From Paraburkholderia aromaticivorans (lineage in GTDB: Bacteria; Pseudomonadota; Gammaproteobacteria; Burkholderiales; Burkholderiaceae): 64,000 nt of DNA. The stretch covers positions 62,001 through 126,000 of the forward strand of contig NZ_CP051514.1 of NCBI RefSeq assembly GCF_012689525.1. The letters run 5' to 3'. Positions 9,478 through 18,113 of this stretch are shown one piece after another; position 1 is the first letter of the stretch; every line of letters begins with the position of its first letter. Below the pieces are notes generated by a model, which was not told the DNA's origin, ran no database searches, and worked only from the letters and a program-made list of their open reading frames with translations. The translations under genes were made by a program, and so were the position numbers.

Positions 9478-9722
9478 GTTCCGCAAGGCAGGGGGTTGAT
9501 GTTTTGGCTAGCAGAAGCGGTTGCAGTCTTATATCCGACCTTCATTGCGAGACGGTGCCCGCTGGCCTTGATGGAATCTGCTGGAAACGACCTCATCTCC
9601 CACGGCGGGCTTCACGCCCATGGACGTCATCAGGTTTGCGTTTCCACGGTCCGACCTGGTTTGCCATCACACGTTACCCTTGCTCTGCGCAACTCCTGTG
9701 TTCAAAGACTCATCGTTTCAAT
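9478..9722 (-). ncRNA. candidate bridge-RNA region of the IS1111-type element
   Basis: This non-coding stretch follows the transposase stop and precedes the distal inverted repeat. In IS110-family elements a structured non-coding RNA (bridge RNA) with target-binding and donor-binding loops is encoded in the non-coding end; IS1111-group elements carry it on the 3' side of the transposase gene, which is where the long gap is here. I infer the RNA from position and length only; no loop was folded. Confidence 0.4.
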
Positions 9723-10754
9723 CTATACCGCGACGGCTGGTCGCTCGCTCACAAATTCCCGCTCATAAGACCGGTTATGCGCGAGCAACGCCCACGCCGT
9801 TCGTGCCATCTTGTTGGCCAACGCGACCACCACCACATTGACCGGACGCCGTTTCAGCAACGCTTCTACCCACTGGGGACGTTGTTTGGAATGGGTCACG
9901 ACCATTCGCGCGCCATGGATCAATAGCTGTCTCAGATAGGGGTCACCCCTTTTGCTGATGCCGCCGAGTCTGACGTTGCCCCCAGTCCCACTCTGACGGG
10001 GTACCAGGCCGATACTCGCCGCAAATGCGCGTCCGGAGCGAAATGCCTTTGGCGAGCCCATGACCGCAACAGTGGCTGTGGCTGTCAATGGACCCACGCC
10101 GGCTATGTCATCGAGCGTTTTTGCCTGGGGACTGGATTTCAGCCACTGCAGATTTTCCCGCTCGGCTTCGTCAATCCCCTGCTCGACCTGCTGGAGCTGT
10201 TCGAGCTGACGCAACAACGCCCGCCAGACAAGCTGCGGCACGACCTCTTCTATCTCGGCCATACGTGCCTTGAGCTCATTCATGAGCGCCTTGCGGCCAT
10301 ATCGGAAGTACAGTCCATATTCCGCAAGCAACCCGCGAATCTGATTGGTTTCGCGGGTTCGTGTCGCCACCAGGCCCGACCGGATGCGGTGCAGGCTCAG
10401 GATGGCTTGCTGGTCTACGCTCTTGATCGCCACAGTTCGCATCCCGGGTTGCTGGGCCGCCGTCCAGATCGCCTGGGCGTCTGCCGCATCCGTCTTGTTG
10501 GTTTTGACGAACGGACGCACGTATTTCGCATGCAACAACACCACCTGATGTCCGAGACTCTGGATTTTTCGCGCCCACCAGTGCGCCCCTCCGCATGCCT
10601 CCAGCGCCACCTTTCCTGGTGCCCGGGTTGCGAGAAACCGGATCAGCTGTTCACGACGGAATTTTCGACTACAGATCTCGCCACTTTGTCCATCTACCCA
10701 GTACATTTGAAACACGGCCTTTGCGATATCCAGACCATATGTCGTAGCATTCAT
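9723..10754 (-). CDS. IS110-family (IS1111 group) DEDD transposase
   Basis: A 343-residue recombinase. The N-terminal RuvC-like domain shows Asp9 ('YGLDIAK'), Glu52 ('VALEACG') and Asp89/Asp92 ('NKTDAADAQAI'), the DEDD set. A coiled-coil-like helical stretch spans roughly residues 150-200. The C-terminal Tnp domain has 'IAGVGPLTATATVA', 'FAASIGLVPRQSGTGG' and 'GDPYLRQLLIHGA', including the helix-hairpin-helix-like GVGP motif and the Ser-containing region. Length is normal and no break is visible, so it may be active. Confidence 0.95.
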   Translation of the reverse strand: MNATTYGLDIAKAVFQMYWVDGQSGEICSRKFRREQLIRFLATRAPGKVALEACGGAHWWARKIQSLGHQVVLLHAKYVRPFVKTNKTDAADAQAIWTAAQQPGMRTVAIKSVDQQAILSLHRIRSGLVATRTRETNQIRGLLAEYGLYFRYGRKALMNELKARMAEIEEVVPQLVWRALLRQLEQLQQVEQGIDEAERENLQWLKSSPQAKTLDDIAGVGPLTATATVAVMGSPKAFRSGRAFAASIGLVPRQSGTGGNVRLGGISKRGDPYLRQLLIHGARMVVTHSKQRPQWVEALLKRRPVNVVVVALANKMARTAWALLAHNRSYEREFVSERPAVAV

Positions 10755-10895
10755 TTGGGCTCTCCTTACCTCAAGTGACTCGTGGAACTTTCACTTTGGC
10801 ACATCGATGCCATCGGTCAAGCGAGAGCCCCTTTCGGCCCTGGCACTTCCCCGAGGGGAGGGAGGTGTTCATACCATCTCCCCGCCCTAAAGAGG

Positions 10896-12407
10896 CTGAG
10901 GATTACCCACATCTCTTGATTTGATTCCGACGTAGGCTACTCGTTTTGCCGGAAGATACGATACATGACCGCGCTCTCGTGCAGTGCGAGAAAGCCACGC
11001 CACATCACGGTTGGTCCAGGGGGATGGTCGTGCTTGCGATTGAGATAACCACCGAGCTTTGCAACCCAGAGCACCACCTGCGCGAGCGTTGGCGGTTCGG
11101 CCGGCAATTGCGTAGTGCCGTGTATCCGGCAATACAGCGCGTGCCATTCGAGTGGCTGCAGCAGCACTTCGCAGGACAGGTCGCCATCAAGGCGGGCCAG
11201 CAGCGTCGCGTACATGATGCGCCAGCTGATGACAGCAAACAATGCCGTGGCGCGCACGAAGCGATCCAGGTGGCCGAATTGTCGGGCCTCGATCTGACAC
11301 CCGCTCTTCAGGACGCGATGCCACGATTCAATCGTCCAACGGCGGGCATACCACGCCAAACGTTCGAGTGCGTCATCGCAGGTCAGTGTCGGCACCGAAC
11401 TCAGCAACATCCATTCGATCGGCTCGACGCCCTCGGGGGGCTGAGTCTCCAGCGCGTGGATCACAAACACCTCGGCATCCGGCAACTTATCGTGCTGACG
11501 GCTGCGCGGCGGACGCAACCGGAGCGCCTTGCAACGCACCGTCAATTGCGCAGTGCGTGTCGGTGTTTTTCCATTCCGGGTCGGCACCAGCAGATCCGTT
11601 TCGCCCACAGCGGGCTCTGCCGCAACGGCGTCCCACAGATATGCCTGCGGATGCGCAACGCGGCGGCTCCAGGCTGCACGTACCAGCCAGTCAACGCCCA
11701 CTGGCCGAGGAGCAATGAACACATCGTAGACATCGCCGTCGCGGTCGGAGATGCCGATGATGTGGGTGTCGGGGCAGCGCGCTTTCACCGATGCCAGATG
11801 CTCGAGGCCCTCGAGCCACTTGACGCTTTCCTTCTCCTCGATAGGTCGTTTCCTTCGTTGTTTCGATCTGCCGGATTCCTCGGGTGCACGAATCCACGTC
11901 TTCATTCCCAGCACCCCGAGCGGTAGGCCCTCAGGTGTCACGGCCAGCAAGCTGTGCAGCATGAATCCGTGCACATTACTGCTCGTGCCGTGGCCCAGTC
12001 CCTGCGTCGCCGGCAGATGCATGAGGTTGAATTCAGTCGTATCCTGCGGGGCCAGGACGACCGGGACCTGCTGCATGCGGTTCAGCGTCTGCCCAATGTG
12101 GTTGGCCAATACGCCGTTGGTGTCGATCCGTGGGTTGTCGAAGAAACGATAGGCAGCCTTCAGTTGTGCCCCGTCCAGCGACTGTGGAAACGAACACTGT
12201 GGGCTCTCCGCCAGCCGTCGCGCGAGCGCAACGAGGCGCTGCGTCAGGCGGGCGTCGCCCAGCGCCGCCGCGCCGAATTCTTCGCTGGCCCAGTCATCGA
12301 AATCACCCGTTGCAGACAATGCGGTTCATTCCGGTCCATGAACGCGCTCAAGTTAACATTGGTCAGCGCAGTTTACAAGCGATGATCGAGATGTGGGTAA
12401 TCCTTAG
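10896..12407 (-). mobile_element. IS4-family element (Tn5-like) with ~20-bp terminal inverted repeats
   Basis: The left end CTGAGGATTACCCACATCTC (10896-10915) and the right end at 12388-12407 are inverted copies of each other at 19 of 20 positions and flank one transposase gene. No matching target-site duplication is seen just outside the repeats, so one side may have been altered by recombination, perhaps with the neighbouring IS1111-type element whose repeat ends only 22 bases away. Confidence 0.85.
10937..12319 (-). CDS. IS4-family DDE transposase (Tn5/IS50-like)
   Basis: A 460-residue transposase. The N-terminal 'WASEEFGAAALGDARLTQRLVALA' is the Tn5-type DNA-binding domain. Catalytic acids lie at Asp93 ('PQDTTEFN'), the Asp cluster near 192 ('GISDRDGDVYD') and the Glu of the Y-(2)-R-(3)-E-(6)-K signature ('WYARRWTIESWHRVLKSGC'). 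The C-terminal part continues to 'MYRIFRQNE' at normal length. The frame is intact and sits centrally between the inverted repeats, so the element may be functional. It separates the IS1111-type element from the end of the cat genes. Confidence 0.95.
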   Translation of the reverse strand: MSATGDFDDWASEEFGAAALGDARLTQRLVALARRLAESPQCSFPQSLDGAQLKAAYRFFDNPRIDTNGVLANHIGQTLNRMQQVPVVLAPQDTTEFNLMHLPATQGLGHGTSSNVHGFMLHSLLAVTPEGLPLGVLGMKTWIRAPEESGRSKQRRKRPIEEKESVKWLEGLEHLASVKARCPDTHIIGISDRDGDVYDVFIAPRPVGVDWLVRAAWSRRVAHPQAYLWDAVAAEPAVGETDLLVPTRNGKTPTRTAQLTVRCKALRLRPPRSRQHDKLPDAEVFVIHALETQPPEGVEPIEWMLLSSVPTLTCDDALERLAWYARRWTIESWHRVLKSGCQIEARQFGHLDRFVRATALFAVISWRIMYATLLARLDGDLSCEVLLQPLEWHALYCRIHGTTQLPAEPPTLAQVVLWVAKLGGYLNRKHDHPPGPTVMWRGFLALHESAVMYRIFRQNE

Positions 12408-12486
12408 GCTGAACCCCGGGGTTTGACGCGCATTCCGATCAGATCAATCCGATCGGTGTTTCAGCCCTTACCGCGACACAACCGCT

Positions 12487-12765
12487 TCAACGGATGGATG
12501 ACGGATGACGTGCGAGCGCGGTCACATTCATCGTCATATACGGAAACAACGGCAGAGCTGAGAGGAGGGTGTGCAGTTCGTCGTGCGATTCGACGTCGAA
12601 AACGCTGAAGTTCGCATACTCACCGACCACGCGATGCAGCTGCTGCCACTTACCTTGCCGTTGAAGTTCTTGCGAGTATGCCTTCTCGCGAGCCTTGATT
12701 TCATCGGCCTGAGCCACGGGCATGTCGTGTGGCAGGTGTACGTCCATTCTTACGAGATAAAGCAT
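12487..12765 (-). CDS. catC: muconolactone delta-isomerase
   Basis: A 92-residue decameric enzyme that converts (+)-muconolactone to 3-oxoadipate enol-lactone in the ortho-cleavage branch of the beta-ketoadipate pathway. 'MLYLVRMDVHLPHDMP' is the family N-terminus, 'YANFSVFDVESHDELH' the core and 'LPLFPYMTMNV' plus 'RHPSSI' the C-terminus. Start chosen at 12765 because GGAAGAG lies just upstream and an extension to 12804 adds residues not found in CatC. It is 86 bases downstream of catB on the same strand; the IS4 element lies ~80 bases past its stop. Confidence 0.93.
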   Translation of the reverse strand: MLYLVRMDVHLPHDMPVAQADEIKAREKAYSQELQRQGKWQQLHRVVGEYANFSVFDVESHDELHTLLSALPLFPYMTMNVTALARHPSSIR

Positions 12766-12851
12766 GGTTCTCTTCCAAAAAATGCAACGCTCCTGCCAGT
12801 TCACTGGCAGGAGAACGTCGAAGTGGTTGTTTCTGCGCTAAGCGCGTGCGC

Positions 12852-13979
12852 TCAGATGTTTTTGTCGCGACGGTAGAAGGCGAGCTTGTCTTCGTCGATA
12901 TGGAGGCCCAGGCCCGGTCCTTCTGGCAGATGGAGGTCGAAGTCCCGATATTCGGGGCGCGCAGTGACGATGTCGTCTTTCAGCAGGAGTGGTCCGAACA
13001 GCTCGGTGCCCCAGGCAAGTTGCGGGAGTGCAGCGAATCCGTGTGCCGATGCGATCGACCCGATGCTGCCTTCAAGCATCGTGCCGCCATACAGGGACAC
13101 GCCGGCTGCATCCGCAATAGCGGCTGTACGCATCATTCCGTAGATTCCGCCGGACTTCGCAATCTTCAGCGCAAAGACGTCCGCACAGGCGCCGCGCACA
13201 AGTTCAAGGGCATCCTCCGGACCTGTCACTGCTTCGTCGGCCATGATGGGGACGATGAAGCGCGATGCAAGTCTGGCGAGTGCTCCGCGTTGCTCTCGCG
13301 GCGTGGGTTGCTCGATGAGGTCAATGCCAGCAGCTTCAAGCGCTTCGATTCCCAGCGCTGCGTCCGCCTCATTCCATGCCTGATTCACGTCAACCGTGAC
13401 TTTGGCGCGGTCGCCGAGCGCGGCTTTGATTTTCGATACATGCGCTACATCATCACGCACGCTACGCCGGCCAATCTTCAGCTTGAAAGTATTGTGGCGA
13501 CGTTCGGCGAGCAGCGTTTCTGCTTCATCGATGTCGCGTTGGGTATCGCCACTTGCGAGTGTCCACAGGACCGGAAGTGTCTTGCGGACAGCGCCGCCGA
13601 GAAGCGTTGAAACCGGAACGCCCAGGCGCTTGCCCTGAGCGTCCAGCAAAGCCGTCTCGATTGCGCACTTGGCAAACCGGTTGCCCCGGGCAACCTTGTT
13701 CAGCTTGAACATCGCATCGTTGATGTTGGTCGCATCTTGCCCAACAACTGCAGGTGCAAGATAAGTGTCGATGGTCAGCTTGATGCCTTCGGGACTCTCA
13801 TCGCCGTACGACAGACCGCCAATCGTGGTCGCTTCGCCGATACCCTCAATGCCATCGCTTGAACGCAGACGGACGATGACAAGGGTTTGTTGCTGCATGG
13901 TCGCCATGGCCAACTGGTGCGCGCGGATGGTTGGGAGGTCAACCAGAATTGCTTCGACAGAGGTGATTTGGGCGTTCAT
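12852..13979 (-). CDS. catB: muconate cycloisomerase
   Basis: A 375-residue enolase-superfamily enzyme that cyclises cis,cis-muconate to muconolactone. The N-terminal capping domain begins 'MNAQITSVEAILVDLPTIR'. The barrel shows the catalytic 'KLKIG' Lys motif ('TFKLKIGRRS'), metal ligands in 'VDVNQAW', 'LIEQPTP' and 'IMADEAV', and 'LKIAKSGG'. The start at 13979 gives the family length; a longer frame to 14063 would run into the catB operator. Upstream at 14062-14076 is a perfect CatM/BenM-type site, so muconate-responsive activation by the neighbouring LysR regulator is likely. Confidence 0.95.
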   Translation of the reverse strand: MNAQITSVEAILVDLPTIRAHQLAMATMQQQTLVIVRLRSSDGIEGIGEATTIGGLSYGDESPEGIKLTIDTYLAPAVVGQDATNINDAMFKLNKVARGNRFAKCAIETALLDAQGKRLGVPVSTLLGGAVRKTLPVLWTLASGDTQRDIDEAETLLAERRHNTFKLKIGRRSVRDDVAHVSKIKAALGDRAKVTVDVNQAWNEADAALGIEALEAAGIDLIEQPTPREQRGALARLASRFIVPIMADEAVTGPEDALELVRGACADVFALKIAKSGGIYGMMRTAAIADAAGVSLYGGTMLEGSIGSIASAHGFAALPQLAWGTELFGPLLLKDDIVTARPEYRDFDLHLPEGPGLGLHIDEDKLAFYRRDKNI

Positions 13980-14061
13980 ACCTGGAATGTTGGAGTGGAG
14001 GGGTTGCTGAAGTATTGCGCGCTCATTAACCCCCTGTCCAACACCATCGACGTCTAGTGTC

Positions 14062-14076
14062 ATACCCTCTGGGTAT
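14062..14076 (-). promoter_or_regulatory. CatM/BenM-type LysR operator upstream of catB
   Basis: A perfect ATAC-N7-GTAT dyad (ATACCCTCTGGGTAT), the recognition consensus established for BenM and CatM. It lies between the catR stop and the catB start, 83 bases upstream of the chosen catB ATG, the usual distance for the high-affinity recognition site of a LysR-activated promoter. Confidence 0.8.
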
Positions 14077-14084
14077 AGCGAGTC

Positions 14085-15008
14085 TCACTGACCCTCGTCG
14101 GGGCCGTGCGCATAGGGTATCCTTTCCTCCTCGTACAGCCGATAGATAAGTGCAAGCATTTCCCGAATGTCGCGCGACTCGTCGAGCGCACGCATGCTCA
14201 TGATGATTGGGGAAACCAGAGTCGGGTCGTCCAGTTCCTTGTAGCTCACATCGTCTCGCTTCAGGCCGTATACGCTACTCGGAACGATAGAAATTCCTTC
14301 GCCCGCCGCGACGAGGCCTAGCGCAATCTGCAACTCCCGTACTTCATAGATCCGGCGAGGCTTGAGAGCACGGTCTTCGAATGCCGACAGCACCTGGTCT
14401 GCATAACTGGGTCGCGGTGCCTTGGGGAAGATAATCAGGGTTTCGTTGACCAGGTCGCTGAGAGCGAGGACGGACTTGGCTAGTGAGAGTGGATGACCCT
14501 CCGGGAGGGCAACAATCATCTTCTCCTCGCGAAGAATCACCCGACGGATGTTCGCGTCCTCGTGCCGGATACGGCCAAACCCGACATCGATCTGACCGTC
14601 CTTCAGCGCTCGAATCTGGTCCATCGTCGACATCTCGTGGAGGCTGAGTTCGACGGTCGTGTTTTCATCGCGGAAGCGCCGGATGATTTTGGGCAGCATT
14701 CCATACAACGTCGAACCCACGAAACCGACAGAGAGGCTGCGCCCGATGTTGCCCACGCGCCGCGTCATGGATTCGAGTTCGGACGTCTGAGCCAGCAACT
14801 GGACGGCATGAGCATAGAAGAACTTACCCGTTTCGGTGAGCTTTAACGGGCGCGAGTCGCGCTGGAATAGCTGCACCTCGAGAATCTCTTCAAGCTGCTG
14901 GATCTGACGGCTCAACGGCGGTTGGGCCATGTTCAATCGCTGTGCCGCGCGCGTGAAATTGCGTTCCTCGGCCACGGCGACGAAATAGCGAAGATGTCGC
15001 AGTTCCAT
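14085..15008 (-). CDS. catR: LysR-family regulator of catechol/benzoate genes (CatR/BenM type)
   Basis: A 307-residue LysR-type regulator. The winged HTH occupies residues 1-60 ('MELRHLRYFVAVAEERNFTR', 'LNMAQPPLSRQIQQLEE'), and the effector domain runs from ~90 with 'SLSVGFVGSTLYGMLP', very like CatR/BenM, which bind cis,cis-muconate (and benzoate for BenM). It lies between catB and catA, is divergent from catA, and has ATAC-N7-(G/A)TAT dyads on both sides. It probably activates catBC and catA-benABCD. CatR and BenM cannot be told apart by reading alone. Confidence 0.88.
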   Translation of the reverse strand: MELRHLRYFVAVAEERNFTRAAQRLNMAQPPLSRQIQQLEEILEVQLFQRDSRPLKLTETGKFFYAHAVQLLAQTSELESMTRRVGNIGRSLSVGFVGSTLYGMLPKIIRRFRDENTTVELSLHEMSTMDQIRALKDGQIDVGFGRIRHEDANIRRVILREEKMIVALPEGHPLSLAKSVLALSDLVNETLIIFPKAPRPSYADQVLSAFEDRALKPRRIYEVRELQIALGLVAAGEGISIVPSSVYGLKRDDVSYKELDDPTLVSPIIMSMRALDESRDIREMLALIYRLYEEERIPYAHGPDEGQ

Positions 15009-15012
15009 TTCA

Positions 15013-15027
15013 ATACCTCATGGATAT
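15013..15027 (+). promoter_or_regulatory. near-consensus CatM/BenM dyad next to the catR start
   Basis: ATAC-CTCATGG-ATAT, one base from ATAC-N7-GTAT, starting 4 bases beyond the catR start codon in the catR-catA intergenic region. The position over catR's own start fits autorepression, as described for LysR regulators. Confidence 0.5.
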
Positions 15028-15106
15028 GGGTCGATACCAAATCAGTGTTGGACGGGGCCTTGCAGCGTCCTTTATTCTGCATTCGCACCCTGTTTTAGCA
15101 GCCATT

Positions 15107-15121
15107 ATACCTCTCAGGCAT
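15107..15121 (+). promoter_or_regulatory. degenerate CatM/BenM-like dyad upstream of catA
   Basis: ATAC-CTCTCAG-GCAT followed by AC, resembling the ATAC-N7-GTAT consensus with one change. It is 62-76 bases upstream of the catA ATG, a plausible recognition or activation half-site for LysR control of catA-benABCD. Confidence 0.45.
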
Positions 15122-15183
15122 ACTTAAGCGAGCGCAAAACTAGGGGTTAACCCGCACCAGAAAATAGAAATCCAGGAGCAGAC

Positions 15184-16119
15184 ATGAGCGTCAAAGTGTT
15201 CGATACGAAGGAAGTGCAGGACCTGCTGAAGGCCGCAGCCAATCTCGGAAGCCAGGACGGCAATGCTCGCTCAAAGCAGATTGTCAATCGCCTGCTGGGC
15301 GACCTGTTCAAGGCCATCGACGACCTCGACATAACGCCCGACGAAATCTGGGCCGGCGTCCACTACTTCAACAAGCTCGGCCAGGACGGCGAAGCCGCGC
15401 TGCTGGCTGCCGGTCTCGGTCTGGAGAAATACCTCGACATCCGCATGGACGCGGAAGACAAAGCGGCTGAAATTACCGGCGGCACGCCGCGTACCATCGA
15501 GGGTCCGCTGTATGTCGCCGGTGCGCCCGTGCGCGATGGCGTGTCGAAAATCGATATCAATCCGGACGAAGATGCCGGCCCACTGGTTATCCGCGGCACG
15601 GTAACCGGCCCGGATGGCAAGCCCGTAGCAGGGGCGTTGGTCGAATGCTGGCACGCCAATTCGAAAGGCTTCTATTCGCACTTCGACCCGACCGGCGCGC
15701 AGAGCGAGTTCAATCTGCGCGGAGCGGTCAGCACCGGCTCCGACGGCAAGTACGAGTTCCGTACGCTCATGCCGGTCGGCTATGGCTGTCCGCCGCATGG
15801 CGCGACCCAGCAACTGCTGGACGTGCTCGGCCGCCATGGCAACCGCCCGGCGCACGTGCACTTCTTCGTCTCCTCCGACAAGTCCCGCAAGCTGACGACG
15901 CAAATCAACATCGAGGGTGATCCGTTGATCTGGGACGACTTCGCTTACGCCACCCGCGAGGATCTGATTCCCCACGTGGTTGAAAAGACCGGCGGCACTG
16001 CGCTGGGAATGAAGACCGATGCGTATAAGGAAATCGCGTTCGACATCGAGTTGACTCCGCTGATTCAGGGCAAGGATAACCAGCTCGTGCATCGCCTGCG
16101 TGTGTCTGCTACCGCCTAA
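15184..16119 (+). CDS. catA: catechol 1,2-dioxygenase
   Basis: A 311-residue intradiol dioxygenase that cleaves catechol to cis,cis-muconate. The four non-haem Fe(III) ligands fall at the canonical positions: Tyr164 ('KGFYSHFD'), Tyr200 ('PVGYGCPP'), His224 and His226 ('RPAHVHFF'). The N-terminal helical linker domain (residues 1-105) provides the dimer interface. AGGAG precedes the ATG. It leads the plus-strand set catA-benABCD, 112 bases before benA, with LysR dyads upstream; its product feeds catB and catC on the other strand. Confidence 0.97.
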   Translation: MSVKVFDTKEVQDLLKAAANLGSQDGNARSKQIVNRLLGDLFKAIDDLDITPDEIWAGVHYFNKLGQDGEAALLAAGLGLEKYLDIRMDAEDKAAEITGGTPRTIEGPLYVAGAPVRDGVSKIDINPDEDAGPLVIRGTVTGPDGKPVAGALVECWHANSKGFYSHFDPTGAQSEFNLRGAVSTGSDGKYEFRTLMPVGYGCPPHGATQQLLDVLGRHGNRPAHVHFFVSSDKSRKLTTQINIEGDPLIWDDFAYATREDLIPHVVEKTGGTALGMKTDAYKEIAFDIELTPLIQGKDNQLVHRLRVSATA

Positions 16120-16231
16120 CTTCTGAACGCGGCCGCTGCGTCGTAGCACTGCTGCCGCTCAATCCTTCGCAAGAATCTTTCGACACTGATGCGCGTGCCC
16201 CATGACCTGGAGCACGCGTAGGAGAGCACTC

Positions 16232-17590
16232 ATGTCTGCAACTATCGACAAAGCCTCGCAACTCGATGAACTGCTGCACACCGCGGTTCAGGACGACAAG
16301 CAAAACGGTGTATTCCGTTGCCGCCGCGACATCTTCACGAACGCTGAATTGTTCGAGCTCGAAATGAAGCACATTTTCGAGAGCAACTGGGTCTATCTCG
16401 CGCATGAAAGCCAGATTCCCAACAACAACGACTACTACACCACCTGGATTGGCCGCCAGCCTATCGTGGTAACTCGCGACAAAAGCGGCGAACTGCACGC
16501 GGTCATCAATGCCTGCGCGCACAAAGGCGCGATGCTGTGCCGTAAAAAGCACGGCAACAAAGGCACCTTCACGTGTCCGTTCCACGGCTGGAGCTTCGCC
16601 AACACCGGCAAGCTGCTGAAAGTGAAAGATGTGAAGACCACCGAATACCCGGTGCAATTCAATACCAACGGCTCGCATGACCTGAAAAAAGTCGCACGCT
16701 TCCAGAGCTATCGCGGCTTCCTGTTCGGCACGCTCAACGCCGACGCGATTCCACTGGAGGACTACCTCGGCGAGACCAGGGTCATCATCGACCAGATCGT
16801 CGACCAGGCCCCGGACGGGCTGGAAGTGTTGCGCGGCAATTCATCGTACGTCTACGACGGCAACTGGAAGATGCAGATGGAGAACGGCTGCGACGGCTAC
16901 CACGTCAGCACCGTGCACTGGAACTACGCTGCGACGATGGACCGGCGCAAGGTCGAGGGCACCAAGGCCGTGGATGCGAACAGCTGGAGCAAGTCGGTAG
17001 CCGGCGTGTACGGGTTCGAGCACGGCCACATCCTGCTGTGGACCAAGACGATGAACCCGGAAGTGCGACCGGTCTATCAATACCGGGACGAAATCAAGGC
17101 ACGTGTGGGCGAGGTGAAGGCAGACTTCATCGTCAACCAGACCCGGAATCTTTGTCTGTATCCGAACGTGTTCCTGATGGACCAGTTCAGCACGCAGATT
17201 CGCGTCGTCCGTCCGATCAGCGTGGACAAGACCGAAGTCAGCATCTTCTGTTTCGCGCCGAAGGGCGAGAGCGCAGCCGACCGGGCTACCCGCATCCGCC
17301 AGTACGAAGACTTCTTTAACGTCTCGGGCATGGGCACCGCGGATGACCTCGAAGAATTCCGTGCCTGCCAGGCGGGCTATGCCGGCACCACTGCAATGTG
17401 GAACGACCTGTCGCGCGGCGCGCCGCTGTGGGTCGAAGGGGCCGACACGAATGCAAAAAATATGGGTCTGAAGCCACTCATTTCTGGCGAGCGCAGTGAA
17501 GACGAGGGCCTGTTTGTGTGTCAGCACGAGTACTGGGTCCATGTGATGCGCGACGCACTCAAAAAGGAACAAGGGGAGGCCCTGGCATGA
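16232..17590 (+). CDS. benA: benzoate 1,2-dioxygenase, large (alpha) subunit
   Basis: A 452-residue ring-hydroxylating dioxygenase alpha subunit. The Rieske centre is at Cys95/His97 ('NACAHKGAM') and Cys115/His118 ('TCPFHGW'). The catalytic domain has '[13 protein letters not shown]', which supplies mononuclear iron ligands. Start at 16232 is preceded by GGAGAG; the upstream in-frame start at 16202 gives an unrelated tail. With BenB and BenC it converts benzoate to 1,2-dihydroxy-cyclohexadiene carboxylate using NADH and O2. Its last codons overlap the benB start. The specificity could extend to related aromatic acids such as toluate or anthranilate, but benzoate fits the benD and catA neighbours best. 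Confidence 0.94.
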   Translation: MSATIDKASQLDELLHTAVQDDKQNGVFRCRRDIFTNAELFELEMKHIFESNWVYLAHESQIPNNNDYYTTWIGRQPIVVTRDKSGELHAVINACAHKGAMLCRKKHGNKGTFTCPFHGWSFANTGKLLKVKDVKTTEYPVQFNTNGSHDLKKVARFQSYRGFLFGTLNADAIPLEDYLGETRVIIDQIVDQAPDGLEVLRGNSSYVYDGNWKMQMENGCDGYHVSTVHWNYAATMDRRKVEGTKAVDANSWSKSVAGVYGFEHGHILLWTKTMNPEVRPVYQYRDEIKARVGEVKADFIVNQTRNLCLYPNVFLMDQFSTQIRVVRPISVDKTEVSIFCFAPKGESAADRATRIRQYEDFFNVSGMGTADDLEEFRACQAGYAGTTAMWNDLSRGAPLWVEGADTNAKNMGLKPLISGERSEDEGLFVCQHEYWVHVMRDALKKEQGEALA

Positions 17591-18075
17591 GCTTCGATCA
17601 CCAGAAAATTTGCGCCGTGCTGTTCCGTGAAGCGCGCCTGCTCGACGACCGTCAATGGGACGACTGGCTTGCCTGCTATACCGAGGACGTCACGTACTGG
17701 ATGCCGGCGTGGGATGACGATGATCAGCTCACCGACGACCACGAGAGTCAGATTTCGCTGATGTATTACCCGGACCGTGGCGGCCTGGAAGACCGTGTGT
17801 TCCGCATCAAGACCGAGCGCAGCAGTGCCTCGATGCCTGAACCGCGAACCAGTCACAACGTCACCAATGTGGAAGTGCTGGCCGAGCGCGAGAGCGAAGT
17901 GGACGTGCGCTACAACTTCAACACGCTCAGCCACCGTTACAGAACCACCGACCAGTTTTTCGGCACGATGTTCGTCACTCTGCGCAAGGTCAACGATGAA
18001 CTGTTGATTTGCTACAAGCGCATCGTGTTGAAGGACGACTACATCCGCCAGGTACTCGACGTCTATCACGTTTGA
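17587..18075 (+). CDS. benB: benzoate 1,2-dioxygenase, small (beta) subunit
   Basis: A 162-residue beta subunit with the cystatin/NTF2-like fold of ring-hydroxylating dioxygenases. '[31 protein letters not shown]' and '[23 protein letters not shown]' are family-typical. The ATG overlaps the benA stop (ATGA), indicating translational coupling, and supports this start over a longer upstream frame. It has a structural role in the alpha3beta3 hexamer. Confidence 0.95.
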   Translation: MSFDHQKICAVLFREARLLDDRQWDDWLACYTEDVTYWMPAWDDDDQLTDDHESQISLMYYPDRGGLEDRVFRIKTERSSASMPEPRTSHNVTNVEVLAERESEVDVRYNFNTLSHRYRTTDQFFGTMFVTLRKVNDELLICYKRIVLKDDYIRQVLDVYHV

Positions 18076-18113
18076 GCGCAATCACCGCGGAAATGAGAAG
18101 TACAGGAGGCAAG

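Larger units (their letters stand above)
9464..10873 (-). mobile_element. IS110-family element, IS1111-type subterminal inverted repeats
   Basis: A perfect 14-base inverted repeat, TATGAACACCTCCC at 9464-9477 and its complement at 10860-10873, brackets a single DEDD transposase gene read leftward. Subterminal inverted repeats distinguish the IS1111 group from other IS110 elements. About 245 bases between the left repeat and the transposase stop codon are non-coding, and the short side (10755-10859) holds the promoter. The exact outer boundaries lie a few bases outside the repeats and cannot be fixed without an empty site. Confidence 0.8.

Noticed and set aside
10946..11926. Plus-strand 326-codon frame in the IS4 element
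   Set aside because: Antisense to an intact transposase and without recognisable features.
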